In this document: piece by piece, positions 16,688 through 23,580 of the stretch | How positions within the stretch are numbered: the stretch's first letter is position 1 | Layout of the letters: each line of letters starts with the position of its first letter | The notes under the pieces: model-generated | Database searches by the model: none | Seen by the model: only the letters and a program-made list of their open reading frames with translations | What the model was told of the DNA's origin: nothing | Made by a program: the position numbers and the translations under genes | DNA from: Bog-532 sp963830385 | GTDB taxonomy: Bacteria > Actinomycetota > Actinomycetes > Streptosporangiales > Streptosporangiaceae | Assembly: GCA_963830385.1 (NCBI GenBank) | Contig: CAWHMD010000002.1 | Span: forward strand, 1-64,000 | Direction of reading: 5' to 3' | Length of the DNA: 64,000 nt

Positions 16688-16780
16688 ATGCAGCGGCAGG
16701 AGTTTCACCGCGGGGACCGGGTCGAGGCGACCCGGTCCCTGGGGTTCCTGCCGCGGGTGCCCGGCCGGACGAGATCATGA
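16688..16780 (+). pseudogene. Possible remnant of a small conserved actinobacterial protein
   Basis: A 30-codon frame begins MQRQEFHRGDRVEATRSLGF and soon stops. The run GDRVEATRSLGF...PRVP resembles the start of short SH3/KOW-like actinobacterial proteins, but the rest is absent or out of frame. A 12-bp perfect hairpin (16713-16724 / 16728-16739) lies within it. Weak call: it could be chance. Confidence 0.3.
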
Positions 16781-16876
16781 AGGTGCCGGACCAGCGGCTC
16801 GGGCGGGTGTAGGTCAGGCTGGTGATGCTCCGGCCGGGCGGCTCCTGCCCGGTCCACGGCTGGGTGGCTGACTGGG

Positions 16877-17197
16877 CTAGATGTGCCGGGGGCGCCCCGG
16901 GTGCTCCGCGTCGAGCAGGTCGGCGTACTCCGGGTGGGTGTCGATGAACTCCATCGTGAACGTGCAGAACACGGTGACCGTGCGCCCCTTGGCCCGCAGG
17001 TCATCGAGCGCGCCCCGGGACAGGGCGGTGGCGACGCCGTGCTCACGATGCGACGGCTCGACCCAGGTGTGAGTCAGCACGGTCCGGTTCCCCTGCACCT
17101 CGTAGACCAGCGTCCCCACCACTTCACCCCCGATCCGGGCCTCATAGGTCCGGTTCTCCGGGTTGTCCCGCACGTCGATCGTGGCCGTCTCGTCCAT
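16877..17197 (-). CDS. GNAT-fold N-acetyltransferase, short (COG2388-type)
   Basis: A 106-residue minimal GNAT protein. The core reads YEARIGGEVVGTLVYEVQG, then TWVEPSHREHGVATALSRGA, where the acetyl-CoA loop is R-E-H-G-V-A, then a C-terminal helix-strand. Such short GNATs are common; substrates are unknown. The start at ATG 17197 (MDETATIDV) is chosen over 17206. Convergent with the glycosidase-like gene. Confidence 0.8.
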   Translation of the reverse strand: MDETATIDVRDNPENRTYEARIGGEVVGTLVYEVQGNRTVLTHTWVEPSHREHGVATALSRGALDDLRAKGRTVTVFCTFTMEFIDTHPEYADLLDAEHPGRPRHI

Positions 17198-17253
17198 GCC
17201 CCACATTCAACCAGCCGGGGCGGGGTATGGCGCCTGCCTCGCGGGACGCCCTG

Positions 17254-17778
17254 TTACTCCAGGAGGCGTTCCCAGAGGATGACGTCGCGCCAGAGGCCGC
17301 CCAGGAGGATGTGGGAGTGCGCGATCCCGAAGGCGGTGAAGCCGTTGTTCTGCAGGACGTGCTGGGAGCCGACGTTGTCCAGCTGAGTGCTGGCCTGGGC
17401 CCGGTGCAGGCGGAGCTGGCGGGTCATCAGCTCGAGGGCCAGGGCGACCGCGCGGGTGGCGTGGCCGTGGCCCTGGTGGGTGGTGGCCACCCAGTAGCCC
17501 AGGGAGGCGCCGCGGACCGGGCCGTACTCGATGTTCTGGACGGTGACCTGGCCGATGACGTCGGGGCCGGCGAGGATGACCGCGGGCCAGAGCTGGCCCT
17601 CGCGGTGCTGGGCCAGCAGGCGGCCGATCCGTTGCTGCTGGCCCGGGACGGTGAAGAACTCGGCCGGGCGGAAGGGCTCCCAGCGTTCGAAGGCGTCGGC
17701 GTCCCGGGCCAGGTGGGCGGCCAGGGCCTCAGCATCGCCCTCTTCGACGAGCCGGATGCTGGTGGGTCCGTCGTTCAC
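17254..17778 (-). CDS. GNAT acetyltransferase, RimJ/RimL type
   Basis: This 174-residue protein begins with NDGPTSIRLVEEGDAEALAA and has the RimJ/RimL layout (GASLGYWVATTHQGHGHATR as the acetyl-CoA-binding strand-loop). Members acetylate protein N-termini, amino acids or antibiotics; the target here is unknown. GTG 17778 is used because an upstream extension of the frame is antisense to the hydrolase gene and not protein-like. It runs in the same direction as the membrane hydrolase gene, 22 bp downstream of it. Confidence 0.85.
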   Translation of the reverse strand: MNDGPTSIRLVEEGDAEALAAHLARDADAFERWEPFRPAEFFTVPGQQQRIGRLLAQHREGQLWPAVILAGPDVIGQVTVQNIEYGPVRGASLGYWVATTHQGHGHATRAVALALELMTRQLRLHRAQASTQLDNVGSQHVLQNNGFTAFGIAHSHILLGGLWRDVILWERLLE

Positions 17779-17800
17779 CCCATCAGCGTATGAGCCAGGT

Positions 17801-19513
17801 TCAGGCGCCGGAGCAGAGCGGGGCCGGGGCGCCCAGCACCGGCATCCGCCAGGCGGTGGCGGCCTGGGCCACGACCTCGGCCGCCTCCTGGAGAGGGGAC
17901 TCCGCGCTGACCGGATGACCAGCCAGGAAGTCACGAACGGTGTCCTGGACACCGGGGTTACCGAGCAGGCCACCGTGCAGCGCGGCCACCACCACCGTGT
18001 GCTCGGGCAGGTGACAGGCGGGCAGCGTGAGGCTGTCGGCAAGCGGCACCACGGCCAGCCAGCGTTTGGGGTGCAGCTCCGCGTCCCGGACGGCGGCGGC
18101 CGCGAAGCTGGCCCCGGTCTCGTCCACCGAGTTGATCAGCTTCTCGGCGCCGGACGTGCCGAACGGGGACAGGCCGCCGATGAACCAGACCACCGCCTGC
18201 AGCGCGTAACCGGGGACCGCCCCGCGCGCGTCGCGGCCGTCGGACGGGTAGCTGACCTGGCCCGGCGCGACGATGGGGCTGAGCAGCACGATCGAGCCGA
18301 TCGGCACGCCCGGGTGCCGGGCCAGCATCGCGTACACCCCGAGCGTGCCTTCGCTCTCCGCCACCAGGTCGACCGGGCGGCCGGTCCGCTGGTGCAGCTG
18401 CTCGACCTGGGCGGCGATGCGGTCCCCGAGCACCGGGAGCGGCAGGTCGCTGGCGGCCGCGCCCTGCGGCAGCGGCTGGCCGCTGGCGTCCAGGCCCCGG
18501 TAGGAGAACTGCTCGGCGACCGCGTGGCCGACGATGGCCCGCAGCGAAGACGCGGCCGAGCAGCAGGACGACCCGAACCCCCGGACCTCCAGCACCGGCG
18601 ACTGGCTGACGGCGACCGATGAGCCGGTCGGGCTGGTCAGGCCCGGCCGGGGCGAGGTCGCGGTGGCCGCCGGCTCGGTGCCGATCGCGGCCTGAGCCTG
18701 CGTGGTGTGGTGGTGTGGGGTGGCGGCCACCGCGAAACCGGCCCGCGCCACCCCGATGACCAGCCCGATGGCCAGCACCGCGGCGGCCGGGGCGACCGGC
18801 AGCCGGCCGATGATCAGGCTCCGGCGGCGGGCCGAGGCCTGAGCCTGCCTCGGCAGCCTGGTGGCCAGCGACGTGGTCACGCTGTACCAGGCCCGGGCAT
18901 TGACCAGCCCAACCAGCCCGGCGATGGGGACCGCGTAGCCGGCCGGCAGCCGGTTGATGACCAGAGCGGCGACCGACAGCACGATGAACTCGGCCAGCAC
19001 CCAGGCGGCCGCCCGCAGCGGCGGCAGGGTGCGCCACCACCAGCTGGCGGCGCTGCCGTGGCTGAGCAGCAGGGCGAACAGCATCAGGGCCGGCAGCACG
19101 CCCAGGAACGGCCACGAGAACGGCAGCAGCGCCACCCCGAAGACCAGCGACACCAGCGGCGACAGCAGCAGCACGGCACAGGTGGTGAGGGCGGCGCTGG
19201 AGGTGAGCAGCAGCCGGGCCCGGGGCCGGGGCAGGTCACGCGGCCAGGCCAGCCAGGCCAGGGCGGCGTCGAGCAGGCTGCGGGCCGCGACCACGGCGAT
19301 CAGCGTCAGCAGGAACCGGGGCCAGGTGCCGCCCAGGCCGAACAGCCAGCGCAGATCGTGGTAGACGGCCAGCGGGGCCAGCGCGGTTACTTCCGGTGCT
19401 AGAGCCCGGGCGGCCGGGGCGGTCGCGATCACGGCGGCGGCCTCGGCCATCGGCACCGCCACACCCACCGTGACCAGTGCTGGGCGACCCCAGAAGCCGC
19501 GTGTCCGCCACAT
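17801..19513 (-). CDS. Multi-pass membrane protein with C-terminal alpha/beta-hydrolase domain
   Basis: 570 residues. The first about 270 contain six or seven hydrophobic helices separated by short basic loops. After a helix near residue 265 and a T/S/P/A-rich linker there is an extracytoplasmic hydrolase-like domain. It carries an esterase-type nucleophile motif (LVAESEGTL, S in AESEG), a possible acid and a late HGGLLGNPGVQD histidine. A CC pair (GSSCCSAASS) precedes it. Function unknown; a membrane-tethered lipase or acyltransferase is plausible. ATG 19513 is the only good start. Confidence 0.65.
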   Translation of the reverse strand: MWRTRGFWGRPALVTVGVAVPMAEAAAVIATAPAARALAPEVTALAPLAVYHDLRWLFGLGGTWPRFLLTLIAVVAARSLLDAALAWLAWPRDLPRPRARLLLTSSAALTTCAVLLLSPLVSLVFGVALLPFSWPFLGVLPALMLFALLLSHGSAASWWWRTLPPLRAAAWVLAEFIVLSVAALVINRLPAGYAVPIAGLVGLVNARAWYSVTTSLATRLPRQAQASARRRSLIIGRLPVAPAAAVLAIGLVIGVARAGFAVAATPHHHTTQAQAAIGTEPAATATSPRPGLTSPTGSSVAVSQSPVLEVRGFGSSCCSAASSLRAIVGHAVAEQFSYRGLDASGQPLPQGAAASDLPLPVLGDRIAAQVEQLHQRTGRPVDLVAESEGTLGVYAMLARHPGVPIGSIVLLSPIVAPGQVSYPSDGRDARGAVPGYALQAVVWFIGGLSPFGTSGAEKLINSVDETGASFAAAAVRDAELHPKRWLAVVPLADSLTLPACHLPEHTVVVAALHGGLLGNPGVQDTVRDFLAGHPVSAESPLQEAAEVVAQAATAWRMPVLGAPAPLCSGA

Positions 19514-19707
19514 ACGCTCACCCCGCGTGACGTGTTGGCCAGGCTGACGGCCTGTGCCCCCTCAGCGCCGCCTGCCGTCTAATGATCGTAATTCAGGTGG
19601 CAACAGCTTTATTTCTGGGCGCGCCGGATTTCTGGGCTCGCCGGGGCGCCGCAGCTGACCCGGGAGCCCCCCGCGTGGGACGTTTTCAGGGTTTTCCGGT
19701 TCCGAAG

Positions 19708-19741
19708 ATGCATAAGTAACTGATATAAGTTAGTTATGCAT
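19708..19741. promoter_or_regulatory. Operator overlapping the marR start
   Basis: Half-sites ATGCATAAGTAACT (19708-19721) and AGTTAGTTATGCAT (19728-19741) match as inverted repeats at 13 of 14 positions with a 6-bp spacer. It is AT-rich and includes the ATG at 19736. This size and symmetry suits a MarR dimer, so autorepression is likely. Confidence 0.7.
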
Positions 19742-20212
19742 ATTTCCAGCGAAGTCTCAGGCTCCGAGGAGGAGCTGGCGCTGGGGGTGGCGGCCGGCAT
19801 CGAGCGGCTGCTGAGCTTGCTCCGCTGGCTGACCCCGCGCGACGGGCTGTCACTGACGGCGGCGGCGACGCTGGCCACGCTGGACCGGTCCGGGCCGTGC
19901 CGGCTGACGCTGCTGGCCGCCAACGAGGGCGTGACCCAGCCGGCCATGACCCAGCTGGTCGCCCGGCTGGAGGACGCGGGGCTGGTCGCCCGGACCCAGG
20001 ACCCGAAAGACCGGCGGGCGGTGGCGGTCAGCATCACCGCCGAGGGCTCCGCCCGGCTGGCCCAGCGCCGGGCGGCGCGGGCCGGGCAGCTGACCGGGAT
20101 GCTGGCCCGGCTCAGCCCGCGGGACCAGGCCGCGCTGGCGGCCGCGCTGCCCGCGATGCAGGCCCTAGCCAGCCAGCACACACCGCACCTGGGAGATCGG
20201 AGCAGTACGTGA
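19736..20212 (+). CDS. MarR-family transcriptional regulator
   Basis: A 158-residue winged-helix dimer. The core reads LSLTAAATLATLDRSGPCRL, then VTQPAMTQLVARLEDAGLVA (recognition helix) and DPKDRRAVAVSITAEG (wing). It probably represses itself and the adjoining transporter through the dyad at its start. ATG 19736 would give a near-leaderless transcript; GTG 19787 after a GAGGAGG box is an alternative. Its TGA overlaps the GTG of the MFS remnant (GTGA). Confidence 0.9.
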   Translation: MHISSEVSGSEEELALGVAAGIERLLSLLRWLTPRDGLSLTAAATLATLDRSGPCRLTLLAANEGVTQPAMTQLVARLEDAGLVARTQDPKDRRAVAVSITAEGSARLAQRRAARAGQLTGMLARLSPRDQAALAAALPAMQALASQHTPHLGDRSST

Positions 20213-20777
20213 GCGCCAGCTCAGCAGGCTCGGCCACGAGCCCGTTCAAGCAGCCGAAGGCCGTGTTCGCGGTCGCGTTCGCCTGCGTCGTGTCGTTCAT
20301 GGGGATCGGCCTGGTCGACCCGATCCTGCCGTCGATCTCGAACAAGTTGCACGCCTCCCCCAGCGAGGTCACGCGCTGATCGTCCTGGCCATCGCGATCT
20401 GGACGACCGACCGCGCGGTGCTGATCCCGGCGGTCATCGTGTCCGGCATCTTCATCGGGGTCAACAACACCGTCACCACCCAGGCGGTGATGACGGTGGC
20501 CCCGGTCGAGCGCCCGGTGGCCTCGGCCGCCTACAGCTTCGTCCGGTTCATCGGCGGCGGGCTGGCCCCGTACGCGGCCGGGCGGCTGGTGGTCGCGCTC
20601 AACATCCACGTGCCGTTCTTCATCGCGGCGGGCGCGCTGATCGTCGGCATCGGGGTGCTCGCCACCGCCCACTCGATGCTCGGGGAGGCCGAGCGCGTGC
20701 AGGCCGGGCAGGCCCACGGGACGCCCGACGAGCTGGAGGAAGAGGCGGTGGCGGTCGCCGACGGCTCGGAGACCTGA
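20209..20777 (+). pseudogene. MFS transporter with internal deletion and frameshift
   Basis: From GTG 20209 the first about 56 residues are a good MFS N-terminus (AVFAVAFACVVSFMGIGLVD, PILPSISNKLHASPSEVTR), then TGA at 20377. From 20373, in another frame, the last four helices of an MFS protein begin at once (ALIVLAIAIWTTDRAVLIPA ... YSFVRFIGGGLAPYAAGRLV). About 230 residues of helices 2-8 are missing between them. This is a deletion junction rather than a simple frameshift. The linked MarR gene is intact. Confidence 0.85.
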
Positions 20778-20814
20778 CGCCGGGGCGCGGTTTCGCGCTG
20801 ACGCGATACGAGAC

Positions 20815-20843
20815 CTGACGTTGACGTCAACATCCGTTACGAT
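20815..20843 (+). promoter_or_regulatory. Promoter with palindrome in the spacer (MFS/MerR operon)
   Basis: CTGACG (20815-20820), a 17-bp spacer and TACGAT (20838-20843) form a plausible sigma-70-type promoter. The spacer starts with the palindrome TTGACGTCAA (20821-20830). A dyad between -35 and -10 is the classical MerR position, and a MerR gene is the second gene of the operon. Confidence 0.5.
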
Positions 20844-20885
20844 TCACCTGCGAACGATCGCTTATCGGTGAATCTGGGGAGATGC

Positions 20886-22907
20886 ATGTCTGTGGCGGGA
20901 AAACCGTCGGCTGATCCGGCTGCGGCGGGCAGTGCCGCGACCGACCGGCGGGGGGTCAACTACAAGTGGATCGCGCTGTCGAACACCACGCTCGGCATCC
21001 TGATGGTGACGATCAACCAGTCGATCCTGCTGATCTCGCTGCCGGACCTGTTCCGGGGGATCAAGCTCAACCCGCTGGTACCCGGCAACACCTCGTACTT
21101 CCTGTGGGTGTTCATGGGCTTCCTGCTGGTCACCGCCGTGCTGGTGGTGAGCCTGGGGCGGGTCGGCGACATCTACGGCCGGGTCAAGATGTACAACCTC
21201 GGCTTCGCCATCTTCACGATCTTCTCGATCGCGCTGTCGGCGACGTTCTTCACCGGAACGGCCGGGGCGTTGTGGATCATCATCATGCGGATCTTCCAGG
21301 GGGTCGGCGGCGCGTTCCTGTTCGCCAACTCCACCGCGATCTTGACCGACGCCTTCCCCGAGGACGAGCGGGGCAAGGCCATGGGCATCAACGGCATCGC
21401 CGCGGTCTCCGGCTCGTTCCTCGGCCTGCTGCTGGGCGGCGTGCTCGCCCCGATCGAGTGGCGGCTGGTGTTCCTGGTCTCGGTGCCGTTCGGGGTGTTC
21501 GGGACGATCTGGGCCTACCTCAAGCTGGTCGACAACGGGGTACGGCGCCAGGCCAAGATCGACTGGCTGGGCAACGCGCTGTTCGCGATCGGCCTGGTCG
21601 CGGTGCTGGTCGGCATCGTGTACTCGCTGCTTCCCTACGGCGGCCACCCCACCGGCTGGACCAGCCCGTTCGTGCTGACCTCGATCTTCGGCGGCATCGT
21701 GGTGCTGGCCCTGTTCACCTGGGTGGAGACCAAGGTGCCGGAGCCGATGTTCAAGCTCGGGCTGTTCAAGATCCGGGCGTTCACGTTCGGCAACATCGCC
21801 GGCCTGCTGGCCGCCCTCGGCCGTGGCGGCATCCAGTTCATGCTGATCATCTGGCTGCAGGGCATCTGGCTGCCGCAGCACGGGTTCAGCTTCAGCCAGA
21901 CCCCGCTGTGGGCGGGCATCGCCATGCTCCCGCTGACCATCGGCTTCCTGCTGGTCGGGCCGCTGGCCGGCGTGCTGTCGGACCGGTACGGGGCGCGGCT
22001 GCTGGCCACGGCCGGGCTGATCGTCTCCGGCATCAGCTTCGCGCTGCTGATCGCGCTGCCGATCAACTTCAACTACATCTGGTTCGCGGCGGTCGTGCTG
22101 CTGTTCGCGATCGGCATGGGGCTGTTCTTCTCCCCCAACCAGGCGTCGGTCATGAACAGCCTGCCGCCGGACCAGCGCGGCGCGGGCGCGGGCATGCTGA
22201 ACACGTTCCAGAACTCGGCCACGGTACTGTCGATGGGCCTGTTCTTCACCATCGTCACGCTGGGGCTGGCCAGCCACCTGCCCAAGCACCTGTACGCCGG
22301 GCTGACCGCCCAGGGGGTGCCGGCCGCGGCCGCGCACACGGTGGCCAACGAGCCGCCCATCGGCAGCCTGTTCTCCGCGTTCCTCGGTTACAACCCGATC
22401 GCGCAGCTGCTGGGCCCGACCGGGGCGCTGCAGCACCTGGCGCCCAAGCAGGCCGCCTACATCACCGGCCGGTCGTTCTTCCCGCAGCTGATCTCGGAGC
22501 CGTTCGCCAGCGGGCTGGATCTCGCGTTCACGTTCGCCATCATCGCCACCGTGATCGCCGTCTTCGCGTCGGCGTTCCGCGGGCAGCGTTACCTGCACCG
22601 GCCGGAGCCGGTCACCGAGGAGCTGGCCGAGGGCGCGGCCGAGTCCGGCGGCCTGCTGGGGCTGGAGCCGCTGGCGACCGACGGGCAGGACGCGCCGATG
22701 ACGGTTGGGCAGACGGTTGGGCAGGAGCCGGTGGTCAACGGTGGGCCTTCGGCGTCGCCGGCGGCCAACGGCGGTCCGGGGTCCAACGGCCGGCCGGGAT
22801 CCAATGGCCGGCCGGGGTCCAATGGGCACGCGGCCAGCGGGGCGGCGGCCGGGACGGCGGTCAGCGATGCGGGTGAGGAGCCGGGGACTCCGGTGAGCGA
22901 TGGGTGA
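20886..22907 (+). CDS. DHA2-type MFS drug/proton transporter
   Basis: A 673-residue, 14-helix efflux protein of the EmrB/QacA branch. It starts MSVAGKPSADP and has TINQSILLISLPDLF in helix 1. The motif-A region reads LGRVGDIYGRVKMYN, and motif C-like glycines appear in NGIAAVSGSFLGLLLGG. The C-terminal about 100 residues are a low-complexity cytoplasmic tail with repeats of GSNGRP. ATG 20886 follows GGGGAG; the upstream ATG at 20868 is less likely. The stop overlaps merR. Probably induced by a compound sensed by that regulator. Confidence 0.9.
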   Translation: MSVAGKPSADPAAAGSAATDRRGVNYKWIALSNTTLGILMVTINQSILLISLPDLFRGIKLNPLVPGNTSYFLWVFMGFLLVTAVLVVSLGRVGDIYGRVKMYNLGFAIFTIFSIALSATFFTGTAGALWIIIMRIFQGVGGAFLFANSTAILTDAFPEDERGKAMGINGIAAVSGSFLGLLLGGVLAPIEWRLVFLVSVPFGVFGTIWAYLKLVDNGVRRQAKIDWLGNALFAIGLVAVLVGIVYSLLPYGGHPTGWTSPFVLTSIFGGIVVLALFTWVETKVPEPMFKLGLFKIRAFTFGNIAGLLAALGRGGIQFMLIIWLQGIWLPQHGFSFSQTPLWAGIAMLPLTIGFLLVGPLAGVLSDRYGARLLATAGLIVSGISFALLIALPINFNYIWFAAVVLLFAIGMGLFFSPNQASVMNSLPPDQRGAGAGMLNTFQNSATVLSMGLFFTIVTLGLASHLPKHLYAGLTAQGVPAAAAHTVANEPPIGSLFSAFLGYNPIAQLLGPTGALQHLAPKQAAYITGRSFFPQLISEPFASGLDLAFTFAIIATVIAVFASAFRGQRYLHRPEPVTEELAEGAAESGGLLGLEPLATDGQDAPMTVGQTVGQEPVVNGGPSASPAANGGPGSNGRPGSNGRPGSNGHAASGAAAGTAVSDAGEEPGTPVSDG

Positions 22908-23379
22908 GGTGGGGCGTGCGGCTGGGGCGGCCGGGAGTGACGGGCCGCTGCTGGGCATCGGCGCGGCGGCCCAGCGGCTCGGCGTGTCCGAGCGTGCGCT
23001 GCGCTACTACCAGCAGCTGGGGTTGCTGGTCCCGGCCAGCACCACGCCGGGCGGCCTGCGCCGGTACTCGCCCGCCGACCTGGCCCGGGTGGAGCGCATC
23101 CGCGAGCTGCAGTCGCTGCTCGGCCTCAACCTGGACGAGATCGCGGTCGTGCTGCGCAGCGAGGACCGCATCGCCGAGATCCGCCAGACCTGGCACGACG
23201 AGCGGACCAGCGCCACCGAGCGCCGCCAGCTGACCTGCGAGTGCCTCGACCTGCAGGAGAGCCTGCGCGAGACGGTCGAGGCCAAGCGGGCCGCGCTGGA
23301 GGCGTTCCTGGCGGATCTGGACGCGCGGATCGGGCGGGGGCGGAGTTTTCTGGCCGAGCAGGAGAACCTGGTCAGCTGA
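22900..23379 (+). CDS. MerR-family transcriptional regulator
   Basis: 159 residues. The winged helix-turn-helix reads LGIGAAAQRLGVSERALRYY, followed by LLVPASTTPGGLRRYSPADL. A long dimerising helix ends in a short C-terminal region with a Cys pair (TCECLDLQE). No large drug-binding domain is present. It overlaps the transporter gene by 8 bp and should be co-translated. The palindrome in the upstream promoter spacer is its most likely site. Confidence 0.9.
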   Translation: MGEVGRAAGAAGSDGPLLGIGAAAQRLGVSERALRYYQQLGLLVPASTTPGGLRRYSPADLARVERIRELQSLLGLNLDEIAVVLRSEDRIAEIRQTWHDERTSATERRQLTCECLDLQESLRETVEAKRAALEAFLADLDARIGRGRSFLAEQENLVS

Positions 23380-23385
23380 CAGCCT

Positions 23386-23477
23386 CCCCGTCATGATCCA
23401 TCGGCCGGTTACGTTTTCAGTGGGAATAGCGCTGGAAACGCAACCGAGCGATGGATCTTGAAACTCCTGTGACGGGG
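23386..23477. other. Long interrupted palindrome between convergent genes
   Basis: Nested matches pair 23386-23393 with 23470-23477 (CCCCGTCA), 23395-23403 with 23449-23457 (GATCCATCG), GGTT with AACC, CGTTT with AAACG and CAG with CTG, about 29 base pairs in all. A 12-nt bulge sits on the right arm. It lies between merR and the STAND gene and could be a two-way terminator or a small MITE-like or REP-like repeat. The rest of 23380-23580 shows nothing else. Confidence 0.65.
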
Positions 23478-23580
23478 CTCTTCCTCCGTCCCGGAGGCCG
23501 GTGACGGCGGCGGCCCGCCGGGCCACCGTGGCCGGCATGGTCATGGTCCCCCCAAGGTCATGCGGCTAGAGGCTTGACGT

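Noticed and set aside
14498..16708. 736-codon minus-strand frame opposite the secreted glycosidase-like gene
   Set aside because: Composition is typical of antisense frames; the plus strand has a signal peptide and globular sequence.
16713..16739. 12-bp perfect hairpin (GGGACCGGGTCG) with 3-nt loop
   Set aside because: It lies inside a weak coding-like fragment and too far (about 75 bp) from the glycosidase stop to be called a terminator with confidence.
20862..22958. Long minus-strand open frame opposite the DHA2 transporter
   Set aside because: Typical high-GC shadow frame: Arg/Gln/Asp/Gly-rich with no recognisable fold, while the plus strand encodes a clear 14-helix transporter.
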